DNA of 64,000 bases from Amycolatopsis azurea DSM 43854 (GTDB lineage: Bacteria; Actinomycetota; Actinomycetes; Mycobacteriales; Pseudonocardiaceae). Below the pieces are notes generated by a model, which was not told the origin of the DNA, did not search any database, and saw only the letters and a list, made by a program, of their open reading frames with translations. The stretch lies in NCBI RefSeq assembly GCF_001995215.1, contig NZ_MUXN01000002.1, forward strand, positions 124,001 to 188,000. The letters run 5' to 3'. Below are positions 52,962 to 61,022 of this stretch, one piece after another. The number at the start of each line of letters is the position of its first letter. Positions within the stretch are counted from its first letter, which is position 1. The position numbers and the translations under genes are program-made.

Positions 52962-53492
52962 TCAGTCCTCTGAATGCGGTCCGTGCACCATCGCGTACAG
53001 CGTTTCGGCGCTCTCCGTGGGGCTCTGGAGTGCGGTGTCGATGACCAAGCGGTCGCGGTTCCACGGTTCGTACTCGTGGTCGAGGATCGACTGCCAGCTC
53101 GGTGGCTGGAGCCCGACGACGTCGACGGTGCGGGTCTCGGCGCGTCGGCGGTGTTCCTCCGGATCCGAACACACCACTTCGACTTCGAGCAGACGCGCGC
53201 CGTGGTCCGCCGCGACGTTCCGCCACGCGTCGCGCGTGATGCCGAGCGGGTTCACGCTGTCGGCGATGACGCCGAGGCCGTGGCGCAGCTGGTCCGCGGC
53301 GAGGTCGTAGCCGATGATGTAGCCGACCGGTCCCACCGGCTGTCGCAGCGCGGTCGACCGGACGACGGCCTGCTCGATGCTGTCGATCCGGAGGTGGGCG
53401 AAGCCGGTGCGACGCGCCAGTTCCTTCGCCACGGTGGACTTCCCGGTCGCGGGAAGACCGCCGAGGACGACCAGGCAGGTGTCACAGGCCAT
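52962..53492 (-). CDS. P-loop kinase (AAA_33-type, chloramphenicol-phosphotransferase-like)
   Basis: The 176-residue protein has a Walker A motif GGLPATGKSTVAKELARR at residues 11-28. A kinase-type LID/C-terminal pattern includes CSDPEEHRRRAETR. This family phosphorylates small molecules such as antibiotics, nucleosides or sugars. It starts three bases after the SsgA-like gene ends, so the two form an operon. The substrate is unknown. Confidence 0.82.
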   Translation of the reverse strand: MACDTCLVVLGGLPATGKSTVAKELARRTGFAHLRIDSIEQAVVRSTALRQPVGPVGYIIGYDLAADQLRHGLGVIADSVNPLGITRDAWRNVAADHGARLLEVEVVCSDPEEHRRRAETRTVDVVGLQPPSWQSILDHEYEPWNRDRLVIDTALQSPTESAETLYAMVHGPHSED

Positions 53493-53495
53493 CGA

Positions 53496-53909
53496 TCAGG
53501 ACTCGGTGACGAGCTTGGCCATCTCCTGGTCGAAGTCGAACCACTCCTGCTCTGAGCCGGCGGGCACCACGTCGTAGGTGCGGTCGAGGAACTCGGCCAG
53601 CTCCTCCGCCGAGGCTTCGAGGACCGCGCAGCCGTCGGGCGCGCTGAGCGCGAAGATCACGATCGAGGTGTCGTCGGCCGGGCTGATGATCACGTCGCCT
53701 TCACCTGATGGGGTGAGGAGGCCGTCCGCCAGCAGGTCACGGCCGAACATCCAGCGGACCGTTCCGCCGCCCGAGTGGTAGGCCACCACGACGGCGTAGG
53801 GGTCTTCGGGGTCGTATTCGAGATCGGCCTGGACCGGCAGGGGGTCCGCACCGAAAGTGCGCAAGCCGAAGACGATCGTCCCCCGGATGAGGTCGTTTTC
53901 CTTGTCCAA
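53496..53909 (-). CDS. SsgA-like sporulation/cell division regulator (SALP)
   Basis: The 137-residue protein matches the SALP family of sporulating actinomycetes. Key stretches are YDPEDPYAVVVAYHSGGG, VRWMFGRDLLADGL, and the C-terminal FDFDQEMAKLVTES. SALPs localise division and cell-wall remodelling during sporulation septation; SsgB recruits FtsZ. This paralogue's exact role is unknown. The start codon is TTG at 53909, preceded by AAGGGG. It is the first gene of a two-gene operon with the kinase. Confidence 0.9.
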   Translation of the reverse strand: MDKENDLIRGTIVFGLRTFGADPLPVQADLEYDPEDPYAVVVAYHSGGGTVRWMFGRDLLADGLLTPSGEGDVIISPADDTSIVIFALSAPDGCAVLEASAEELAEFLDRTYDVVPAGSEQEWFDFDQEMAKLVTES

Positions 53910-54275
53910 CGCTTCAGCCCCTTACGTTCGGTTGCTGTTGATCTTCAATCATTGATAACGCAATGTGAAGCGTTTTCGTGACCCGAGACGACAACTTTCA
54001 CACGTTCGGCTGAGAGCTGCGTCTCAGGCGCTCACGGACGGTCCCTGTCGAGCACGTGCGGTGAGCGGCCGGGAAATGTGATCATTCGTGCAAAGGAAAG
54101 AGATTTCGCACGTGCATATTCCGGTGAATGGAAATAGCCAACCGTTCGGCGGAGTGCATCGATATTTCCCGCGGTTAACATAATCGTGCGTCGTTCAAGT
54201 GTTTCCAGGAGACCGGCGTAGCTCCGTCCTGGACCCCGGCGAGCGTGATCGTTGTGGATCTGGAGGGGAGTAATA
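53910..54275. promoter_or_regulatory. AT-richer control region with two GCACGTGC palindromes
   Basis: This 366-bp gap is markedly less GC-rich than the surroundings. GCACGTGC occurs at 54052-54059 and 54108-54115, 56 bases apart. A CTGAGA/TCTCAG hairpin lies at 54010-54027. A TAACATAAT segment near 54176 could be a -10 element for the rightward transcript. The region probably controls the SALP operon and the TPR gene. Confidence 0.45.
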
Positions 54276-54431
54276 ATGGGTGTGCGAATCACCATCAGCA
54301 TTCCGAGGGAAGACAAGGCGCGACGAGACGCGGATTGCGGACCGCGTAGACGGCCGGGCGCGACTTCTTCCAGGTACGGCTCCGGGACCGAACCGGCCAT
54401 GCCGCGAGCCCAGGGGCGCCGCCATGATTGA
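54276..54431 (+). CDS. Small basic ORF overlapping the TPR gene
   Basis: The 51-codon frame starts at ATG 54276 after an unusually strong ribosome site, GGAGGGGAG, six bases upstream. It ends inside the next gene (8-bp overlap), which would couple their translation. The peptide MGVRITISIPREDKARRDAD continues with Arg-, Gly- and Pro-rich residues and has no family I recognise. Codon use is weaker than for neighbouring genes. It may be a regulatory leader ORF. Confidence 0.4.
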   Translation: MGVRITISIPREDKARRDADCGPRRRPGATSSRYGSGTEPAMPRAQGRRHD

Positions 54432-55365
54432 GCGGCTCCCGATGCGGGTCGGGCAGGCCGACATCGATCGCCTGGAGGGTGTCATCGCCGCGCTCCGGGC
54501 ACGTGACTATCGGGAAGGCGGTGGATCCTGCCGGGAACTGCTGCGCGTGCTGGAGCCATACGGCGCGGCACTGCGGCGGGGAATGATGTCCGAACCGCTG
54601 GCCCGGCGCCTGGCGGGTGTGGTCGCGGATCTGCACAACCTCAAGGGCTGGACGGAATTCGACTCCGGCCGTCCCCTCAGGGCGGAGTGGCACTTCCGCC
54701 GCGCGCTCGAACTCGCGGGGCAGTCGGGCAACGAGGATCTCGTCGCCAACATCCGCTACCGGCTCGGCCGGATGTATCTGCACCACCGCTCTCCGGCGGA
54801 GGCGCTGGAGCAGTTCGGTCACGGCCAGCTCGCCGCACGCAGGGCGGGAAGGCCGTTGTCCCAGGCGATCCTGTCGGCGAACGAGGCGTGGGCGTACGCG
54901 CTGCTCGGTGACGTCCGGCAGGTGCTGGACAAACTTTCCCTTGCCCCGGAACAGTTCGCCAGTTCGCAGGAGGACACGGTACCGTCGTGGTCGGCGTTCT
55001 TCACGGCCAACGACCTGGCCGCGATGGTCGGTACGGTGCGCACGGAACTCGCCAGGATCGTCGACGTCCGCCACAGTCGTGAGGCCATTCCCGCGCTCAC
55101 CGAGGCCGTCGACGGCTACGGCCCGGACATGGTCCGCAGCCGGTCGCTGACGATGATCTGGCTCGCCGTGGACCACGCGCTGGAAGGGGATCTCGACCAG
55201 GCCGCGGAGGTCGGCCTCGCCGCGATGGAGATCGCGTACGGAATCCGCTCCGCGCGTACACGGGATCGTTTGCGGCCCCTGTCGGAAAGTGTGCGGAAGC
55301 GGGTGAGTGATATTAACGCGCGAGATCTCCTTGATCGGATCGCGACATTTCGCGCCGCCGCTTGA
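54424..55365 (+). CDS. TPR-type regulator C-terminal domain without its HTH
   Basis: This 313-residue helical protein begins MIERLPMRVGQADIDRLEGV. Most of it corresponds to the ligand- or partner-binding TPR-like region that normally follows an Xre HTH in actinomycete regulators such as the NsdA group. About 80 N-terminal residues that would form the HTH are absent. The overlapping ORF upstream does not encode one. It may act as a partner or antagonist of full-length regulators, or be a decayed gene, although the frame is intact. Start ATG 54424 overlaps the small ORF. Confidence 0.7.
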   Translation: MIERLPMRVGQADIDRLEGVIAALRARDYREGGGSCRELLRVLEPYGAALRRGMMSEPLARRLAGVVADLHNLKGWTEFDSGRPLRAEWHFRRALELAGQSGNEDLVANIRYRLGRMYLHHRSPAEALEQFGHGQLAARRAGRPLSQAILSANEAWAYALLGDVRQVLDKLSLAPEQFASSQEDTVPSWSAFFTANDLAAMVGTVRTELARIVDVRHSREAIPALTEAVDGYGPDMVRSRSLTMIWLAVDHALEGDLDQAAEVGLAAMEIAYGIRSARTRDRLRPLSESVRKRVSDINARDLLDRIATFRAAA

Positions 55366-55425
55366 GCGCCGTGGAATAGGTGGAGGAATGACCGGATCAA
55401 TTCCGGCGAGCGTAGGCTCGCAGAC

Positions 55426-55941
55426 ATGAAACGGACTTCGTTCGCGCAGTGGCCGTGCTCGATCGCGCGCACCATGGACCTGCTCGGCGACTGGTGGACA
55501 CCGCTCGTCCTGCGGGAGGCGTTCTACGGCATCCGCCGGTTCGACGAGTTCCAGCAGGAGCTGGGCATCGCGCGGAACACCCTCGCCGACCGGCTGCGCC
55601 GCCTCGTCGGGGAAGGGCTGCTGGAAAAGCGCGCCTACCAGGCCGAACCGGTCCGATACGACTACGTACTGACCGAGAAGGGCGCGGATTTCTACGGCGT
55701 GCTCGCCGCGATGTCGCGCTGGGGTGACCGATGGCTCGCTGAAGAGGCCGGGCCACCGATCACGCTCCATCACGACATGTGCGGCCACGACACGCACGCG
55801 GAGGTCGTCTGCGCGCACTGTGCCGGGCCGCTCACCGCCGAGAACACGCGGGCGCGGCTCGGCGCGGGCTACCCGCCGAAGCTCGCGAACCGGCCCGACG
55901 TGGTCCGCCGCTTCGCCGCGCAGGAAGGTTTGACAAGCTAA
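55426..55941 (+). CDS. HxlR-family transcriptional regulator
   Basis: The 171-residue regulator has the HxlR winged helix (about 5-105): CSIARTMDLLGDWWTPLVLRE, FDEFQQELGIARNTLADRLR and VRYDYVLTEKG. A C-terminal extension carries CGHDTHAEVVCAHCAGPL, likely binding zinc. HxlR proteins often respond to electrophiles or quinones through the N-terminal cysteine near residue 11, which is present here. It leads a run of three genes (SRPBCC and F420 oxidoreductase follow) and probably controls them. Confidence 0.88.
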   Translation: MKRTSFAQWPCSIARTMDLLGDWWTPLVLREAFYGIRRFDEFQQELGIARNTLADRLRRLVGEGLLEKRAYQAEPVRYDYVLTEKGADFYGVLAAMSRWGDRWLAEEAGPPITLHHDMCGHDTHAEVVCAHCAGPLTAENTRARLGAGYPPKLANRPDVVRRFAAQEGLTS

Positions 55942-55990
55942 GTCTATTTACGCAACTATCGAGGTCACGAGCACGGGAGGCGGGACCACG

Positions 55991-56509
55991 ATGGAGTGGA
56001 CGGGCGCCAAGTACGCCGACAAACCGACGGTCGAGGTCCAGGCCTGGGTCGACGCCGATCCGGAGCGGGTCTGGGCGATCGTCTCCGACGTCCGGCTGAT
56101 GCCGGAGATGAGCCAGGAACTCCAGGCGGCCGAGTGGTGCGACAGCACCGACGGCGGGGCCGCGGTCGGCAGGCGGTTCGTCGGCCGTAGCAAACACGAC
56201 GCGCTCGGCGAGTGGGAGACCACGTCGCACGTCGTCGAATGCGACGAGCCGCGGGTCTTCACCTGGGCTGTGCACGATCCCGAGACCCCCACCGCGTTGT
56301 GGCGCTTCACGCTGGAGCCCGAGAACGGCGGGACGAAGCTGCGGCAGTGGATGCAGCTGGGGCCCGGGCGGTCGGGTCTGTCGCTGGCCATCGACCAGAT
56401 GCCGGACAAGGAGGAGAAGATCGTCTTCGTCCGGCTGCGCGAGTTCGAGAAGGCGATGACCGGGACCCTCGCCGCGATCAAGGAGCGGGCCGAGGCGGGC
56501 CGCGCGTGA
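55991..56509 (+). CDS. SRPBCC (START-like) family protein
   Basis: This 172-residue polyketide-cyclase/dehydrase-like START-fold protein has VEVQAWVDADPERVWAIVSDV at the start and long helices at the C-terminus. It binds a hydrophobic small molecule in its cavity. The start ATG at 55991 has a GGGAGG site 15 bases upstream and an in-frame alternative is not apparent. The stop codon overlaps the ATG of the next gene (TGATG), so the two are translated together. Confidence 0.85.
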   Translation: MEWTGAKYADKPTVEVQAWVDADPERVWAIVSDVRLMPEMSQELQAAEWCDSTDGGAAVGRRFVGRSKHDALGEWETTSHVVECDEPRVFTWAVHDPETPTALWRFTLEPENGGTKLRQWMQLGPGRSGLSLAIDQMPDKEEKIVFVRLREFEKAMTGTLAAIKERAEAGRA

Positions 56510-57546
56510 TGCGGACGGCGACCACGGTCGAGGCTTCGCGCGGCTGGCGGGAGACGCTGGATTTCGTGCTGGAGGCGGAAAAGCTCGGTCTCGACGACTG
56601 CTGGGTCGCCGAGGCCTGGGGGTCGGACGCGCCGTCCGTGCTCGGCTATCTGGCCGCGCGGACCGAGCGCATCCGGCTCGGCTCGGGGATCATCCAGCTC
56701 GGCACGCGGACCCCGGTGGCGATCGCGCAGGCCGCGCTGACGCTCTCGGAGCTGTCCGGCGGCCGGTTCGCCCTCGGGCTCGGTGCTTCGGGTCCGCAAG
56801 TGATCGAGGGTCTTCACGGCGTTTCGTTCGCCCGGCCGCTGACTCGGATGCGGGAGACGGTCGCGATCATCCGCCGGGCGTTCGCGGGCGAGAAGATCGC
56901 GTTCTCCGGCGAGGAGTTCGAGATCCCGCTGCCGGGTGAGAGCAGGCCGATGCGGCTGTCGACGGCGCCGAATCCCGGCATCCCGATCCACCTGGCCACG
57001 CTGTCGCCGAAGCTGCTGGAGCTGACCGGCGAGATCGCGGACGGCTGGCTGGGCACCAGTTTCGTCCCGGAGGGGGCGCAGGCGTACTTCTCGCATCTCG
57101 ACGCCGGCCTCGCGAAGGCGGGCCGGTCGCGGCCGGATCTCGAAGTCTGCCAAGGCGCCGAGGTCGCCTTCGCCCGCGATGAGGACGAGTTGCGCGGGAT
57201 GGTCGCTGGCCGCAAGGCCGAACTCGCGTTCAGTCTCGGCGGGATGGGTTCGGCGAAGACGAACTTCTACAACAACGCCTACAGCAGGCAGGGCTGGGCC
57301 GAGGTCGCGGCGGCGGTGCGGGAGCGCTGGCAGGCGGGCGACCGGGAAGGCGCCGCCGCGCTGGTGACCGACGAGATGGTGCTCGGCACGACGTTGATCG
57401 GTACCGAACCGATGGTGGCCGAGCGGCTTCGCGTCTGGCGTGCCGCCGGGGTCGACACGGTCCGGCTGTACCCGGCGGGGGAGTCGGTGGCGGACCGGCT
57501 CACCACCCTCGGCCGCGCGCTGGACCTGGTCCGCGCCCAAGGCTGA
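56509..57546 (+). CDS. F420-dependent LLM-class oxidoreductase
   Basis: The 345-residue luciferase-like TIM barrel begins MRTATTVEASRGWRETLDFV. It has LLM landmarks such as GLDDCWVAEAW, RLGSGIIQLGTRTPVAIAQA and GGRFALGLGASGPQVIEG. Such enzymes reduce or oxidise substrates with F420; fgd in this window could supply the cofactor. The gene is coupled to the SRPBCC gene by a one-base overlap. The substrate is unknown. A hairpin (57566-57588) closes the unit. Confidence 0.87.
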   Translation: MRTATTVEASRGWRETLDFVLEAEKLGLDDCWVAEAWGSDAPSVLGYLAARTERIRLGSGIIQLGTRTPVAIAQAALTLSELSGGRFALGLGASGPQVIEGLHGVSFARPLTRMRETVAIIRRAFAGEKIAFSGEEFEIPLPGESRPMRLSTAPNPGIPIHLATLSPKLLELTGEIADGWLGTSFVPEGAQAYFSHLDAGLAKAGRSRPDLEVCQGAEVAFARDEDELRGMVAGRKAELAFSLGGMGSAKTNFYNNAYSRQGWAEVAAAVRERWQAGDREGAAALVTDEMVLGTTLIGTEPMVAERLRVWRAAGVDTVRLYPAGESVADRLTTLGRALDLVRAQG

Positions 57547-57565
57547 GGAGTTCGCCCGAATGCCC

Positions 57566-57588
57566 GCGCCGGTTGAGGTGACCGGCGC
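57566..57588 (+). terminator. Terminator-like hairpin after the F420 oxidoreductase
   Basis: GCGCCGGT (57566-57573) and ACCGGCGC (57581-57588) pair perfectly over eight bases with a seven-base loop, 20 bp downstream of the stop codon. It separates this operon from the KstD-like gene. Confidence 0.6.
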
Positions 57589-57619
57589 AGCGTGCCCCTC
57601 CCGGCCTGCTCCAAGCGGG

Positions 57620-57633
57620 TAGAACTTGTTTCA
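57620..57633. promoter_or_regulatory. KstR-like operator upstream of the flavoprotein gene
   Basis: TAGAACTTGTTTCA fits the mycobacterial KstR consensus TNNAACNNGTTNNA at every fixed position. It lies 57 bp before the ATG of a KstD-like flavoprotein, in a 143-bp intergenic region. KstR represses sterol catabolism genes in mycobacteria and Rhodococcus, so its presence here is sensible. A single match of this size can arise by chance. Confidence 0.5.
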
Positions 57634-57689
57634 CTTTCACCCTCGCCCGGAGAACATGACCTCGCTCGATCACCACGCGAGGAGGACTC

Positions 57690-59450
57690 ATGGAGCCCGA
57701 AAACCGCCTGTCCCGGCGCCAGATCCTGCGCGGCACCGCCGCGGGCGCCGGGATCGCGCTCGCTTCGGGCCTGCCGTTCGCCGGGACGGCTTCGGCAGAT
57801 GCCGCGGTGATCGGCGAGTACGACGTCGTCGTGGTCGGCGCGGGCGCGGCGGGGATGACCGCCGCGCTGACGGCGGCCCGGCGCGGGCTGAGCTGCGTCG
57901 TGCTGGAGAAGGCGGCGAAGTTCGGTGGCTCGGCCGCCCGTTCGGGGGCGGGGATCTGGATTCCGTGCAACCCGGTGCTGGCCGAGGCCGGCGTCCGCGA
58001 CACCCCGGAACAGGCCGCACGGTACTTGGCCGCCGTGGTCGGCCCGTCGATCCCCGCCTCGCGGCAGCAGGCGTTCCTCGCCAATGGCCCGGCGATGCTG
58101 TCGTTCGTGATGGCCAACAGCCCGCTGCGGTTCCGGTGGTTGGAGGGCTACAGCGACTACTACCCGGAACTGCCCGGCGGGATGCCGGACGGCCGCTCGA
58201 TCGAACCCGATCAGCTCGACGGGAACGTGCTCGGCGCCGAACTGGCCAACCTGAACCCGCCCTATCTCGCCACTCCCGCGGGAATGGTCGTCTTCAGCGC
58301 CGACTACAAATGGCTCGCACTGGCCGCGGTCAACCCGAAAGGCACCGCGGTGGCCGCCGCCTGCCTCGCCCGCGGCACCGCCGCCGCGCTCGCCGGGCAG
58401 AAACCGCTCACCATGGGGCAGTCGCTGGCCGCCGGGCTGCGGGCCGGGCTCCAGCGCGCCGGTGTCCCGGTGTGGCTGAACACGCCGTTGACCGATCTCG
58501 TCATCGAGAACGGGAAGGTCACCGGGGTGACCGTCGCCGCGGGCGTGGTGAAGGCCCGCCGCGGCGTCATCGTCGGCTCCGGCGGTTTCGAGCACAACGC
58601 CGCCATGCGGGCGGAATACCAGCGCCAGCCGATCGGTACACAGTGGACGGTCGGCGCCCGGTCGAACACCGGGGACGGGATCCTCGCGGGCAAACGCGCC
58701 GGAGCGGCGCTGGACCTGATGGACGACGCCTGGTGGGGACCGGCGATCCCGCTCCCGGGCGAACCGTACTTCTGCCTCGCCGAGCGGACCCTGCCCGGCG
58801 GGCTGATGGTGGACGGTGCGGGCAAACGGTTCGTCAACGAAGCGGCGCCGTACAGCGACGTCGTGCACACGATGTACGACCGGAACCCGACGTCGCCGAC
58901 CATTCCGGCCTGGCTGGTCGTCGACCAGCACTACCGCAACCGGTATCTCTTCCGCGACGTCGCACCGCTGCTGCCGCTTCCCGATGAGTGGTACACGGCG
59001 GGCGCGGTCAAGAAGGCGTGGACCGTGGAGGCGCTCGGCACCGCGATCGGCGTTCCGCCGCAGGCGTTGCGCGCCACGGTCAACCGCTTCAACGGTCAGG
59101 CACTGTCCGGTGTGGACAGTGACTTCCGCCGGGGTGTCAGCGCCTACGACCACTACTACACCGACCCGTACGTCCTGCCGAACTCGTGCCTCGCCGCGCT
59201 CTGGGAACCGCCGTTCTACGCGTTCAAGATCGTCCCGGGCGACCTCGGCACCAAGGGCGGGATGCGCACCGACGCGCGGGCGCGGGTCCTGCGGGCCGAC
59301 GGCTCCGTCATTCCCGGCCTGTACGCGGCCGGGAACGCCAGCGCGGCGGTGATGGGCCCCAGTTACGCGGGCGCGGGGTCGACGATCGGCCCGGCGATGA
59401 CCTTCGGGTACGTCGCGGCGAACGACCTGGCCCAGGCGCGGGAGTCGTGA
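57690..59450 (+). CDS. Tat-exported FAD-dependent 3-ketosteroid dehydrogenase-like flavoprotein
   Basis: This 586-residue FAD_binding_2 flavoprotein carries a twin-arginine signal (RLSRRQILRGTAAGA, cut near ADA), so it acts outside the membrane. The FAD-binding start DVVVVGAGAAGMTAAL and the C-terminal SYAGAGSTIGPAMTFGY resemble the Tyr-containing substrate and FAD loop of KstD (Delta1-dehydrogenases). A segment RFVNEAAPYSDVVHTMY is also KstD-like. A Delta1-dehydrogenation of a ketosteroid or related ring is likely, but fumarate-reductase-like chemistry cannot be excluded. GAGGAGG lies just before the ATG. A KstR-type operator precedes the gene. Export of a KstD-like enzyme is unusual. Confidence 0.82.
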   Translation: MEPENRLSRRQILRGTAAGAGIALASGLPFAGTASADAAVIGEYDVVVVGAGAAGMTAALTAARRGLSCVVLEKAAKFGGSAARSGAGIWIPCNPVLAEAGVRDTPEQAARYLAAVVGPSIPASRQQAFLANGPAMLSFVMANSPLRFRWLEGYSDYYPELPGGMPDGRSIEPDQLDGNVLGAELANLNPPYLATPAGMVVFSADYKWLALAAVNPKGTAVAAACLARGTAAALAGQKPLTMGQSLAAGLRAGLQRAGVPVWLNTPLTDLVIENGKVTGVTVAAGVVKARRGVIVGSGGFEHNAAMRAEYQRQPIGTQWTVGARSNTGDGILAGKRAGAALDLMDDAWWGPAIPLPGEPYFCLAERTLPGGLMVDGAGKRFVNEAAPYSDVVHTMYDRNPTSPTIPAWLVVDQHYRNRYLFRDVAPLLPLPDEWYTAGAVKKAWTVEALGTAIGVPPQALRATVNRFNGQALSGVDSDFRRGVSAYDHYYTDPYVLPNSCLAALWEPPFYAFKIVPGDLGTKGGMRTDARARVLRADGSVIPGLYAAGNASAAVMGPSYAGAGSTIGPAMTFGYVAANDLAQARES

Positions 59451-59489
59451 GTGTTTTGGGTCGTTCTAACGACACTTGTCACTCACGAC
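59444..59489. terminator. Palindrome overlapping the flavoprotein stop codon
   Basis: GTCGTGAGTG (59444-59453) pairs with CACTCACGAC (59480-59489), and an inner GTCGTT/AACGAC hairpin lies between. The flavoprotein TGA is part of the left arm. A smaller GAAGGG/CCCTTC dyad follows at 59535-59547. Both lie in the gap to the convergent pentapeptide-repeat gene. Confidence 0.6.
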
Positions 59490-59589
59490 CATCGGGACCG
59501 ACGCGTCACAGCCGCTTTGATCGGGCGAGGTTGTGAAGGGCCCCTTCGCTACTTTCAGGGTAGGCAAGGAGGCTTTCCTTGCCCTCGAT

Positions 59590-60885
59590 CTATTCGTCTT
59601 CGAACGGCTTGTGCGACCGAAGCTGCGGGGGAGTGAAAGGGACGCCGTCCAAGGTCGAGTCGGTGAATCTGATGTCGCCGCTGAACGTCGTGCCGTCGAA
59701 CGTGGTGAATCCGCTGAACGTCACCTGGTTGAACCAGGCGTCACCCGCGAACGAAGCTTCGGTGAAGTAGGACCGACTGGCGAACGCCACACCTGGCAGG
59801 TACGCGTCTTCGAAGAACGTGGCGTCGTTGAAGTTCACTCTGTCGGTGAACACGGCTTTGCTGAAGACCACGCTGCCGGTGAACGTCGTGTCGTTGAACC
59901 GTGCTTCGCGAAGGAACGAAGCCGAGCGGAAAGTGGTGGTCCCCTTGAAGGTGGCCGCGTCGAATCTGGCCGATGCTTCGAAGGTCGCCTGGTCGAACCG
60001 GACGTTGCCGGTGAACCGTGCTTCCGAGAACCAGGAGTCTCCGGTGAACGTGGCACCGTCGAACCTGGTCTCCCCCTCGAAGTGGATGCCCATGAGCAAG
60101 GTGTCACCGCAGAAGCGGGCGTTCGAGAAGCGAGCGTTGTTGAGCCGGCAGTCTCGGAACATGACGTCGATCAGCAGCGCGCCACTGAGGTCCAGGTCGA
60201 TGTCCGGCCAGAACCGTTTCCCCTCCTGAAAGGTCGGGTCGAGATGGTCGGTCAGGATCCGTTGAGCGGTAGTCCGAACCTCACGTTCTTGGATATCGCT
60301 TCGGTACTCGTCGTGGATCTCTTTCTCCGCGCCGGGATCGGGAGGTTTTTCGGGCAGTTCATAGGGCATGCGAAGGTAGGCGCTGATCACATTGACGATG
60401 GTTTGCCGCTGCGGGGGATTGTCCTGCGCCAAGCGATCGAGTGCGTACAGCCCGGCGAGCCGGACGGGTGCCTTGTCCGCCCCCAGTTGCTCCACCGCTT
60501 TGAGATAGAGGTCGCTGATCCGCCGTTCCGCGGCGTCGTGGCGCGCGTCGTCGTTGGCTTGTTCTCGTAACACCAGGTCATGTCGTTTGGTCAGAAGATC
60601 TTGCTCCGCGGTCTGTTGCCGTCGAGCGGCAAGGAGCAACGCGATGGTGCCACCGGCCCCGAGCACGATCGTGCCGACCGTCCGTACGCCTTCAAGCCGG
60701 GCTTTGTCCGCGTCGGTTCCTTGACCGTAGAGAGAGAAAAGCACCCAGCAAGCGGCGACGGCGAAGACCAGCAGCAGTCCGGCGCACAGGGTGACGGTGC
60801 GATTGGACAGCGTTCGATGTTCCCTGGGAGCAGACCCGGGAGGCCTGGTTCGAGACTTCTCCGGTGAGTGGGAATCATCGGCCAT
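59590..60885 (-). CDS. Membrane-anchored pentapeptide-repeat protein
   Basis: The 431-residue protein has two N-terminal transmembrane helices (about 25-50 and 65-85), a helical linker with coiled-coil character, and a C-terminal pentapeptide-repeat beta-helix (about 230-420). The repeats have phenylalanine every five residues: RFDGATFTGDSWFSEARFTG. Function is unknown; soluble relatives mimic DNA and bind gyrase, membrane ones often scaffold. ATG 60885 is a choice; an upstream start at 60960 is possible. The repeat region also makes a long antisense frame, which is not a gene. Confidence 0.8.
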   Translation of the reverse strand: MADDSHSPEKSRTRPPGSAPREHRTLSNRTVTLCAGLLLVFAVAACWVLFSLYGQGTDADKARLEGVRTVGTIVLGAGGTIALLLAARRQQTAEQDLLTKRHDLVLREQANDDARHDAAERRISDLYLKAVEQLGADKAPVRLAGLYALDRLAQDNPPQRQTIVNVISAYLRMPYELPEKPPDPGAEKEIHDEYRSDIQEREVRTTAQRILTDHLDPTFQEGKRFWPDIDLDLSGALLIDVMFRDCRLNNARFSNARFCGDTLLMGIHFEGETRFDGATFTGDSWFSEARFTGNVRFDQATFEASARFDAATFKGTTTFRSASFLREARFNDTTFTGSVVFSKAVFTDRVNFNDATFFEDAYLPGVAFASRSYFTEASFAGDAWFNQVTFSGFTTFDGTTFSGDIRFTDSTLDGVPFTPPQLRSHKPFEDE

Positions 60886-61022
60886 CAGACCATGATCGCA
60901 GCGCGTGGCCGATTTCGAATCGGGCGAACACGTGACAGTGATGATCGAGCCTTCGGCCACCGGAGCGCTGCCTCCGCTAAGGTGAGGCGTTCGCGTGGCA
61001 TCAAGGGCTGGGGGGGTCCGCC

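Noticed and set aside
55930-55959. TTGACA promoter between the HxlR and SRPBCC genes
   Set aside because: The -35-like hexamer overlaps the HxlR stop region, and no good -10 follows at 16-18 bases.
59533-60570. 345-codon frame antisense to the pentapeptide-repeat gene
   Set aside because: Its regular ERG/VEPG pattern mirrors the pentapeptide codons on the other strand; no start signals.
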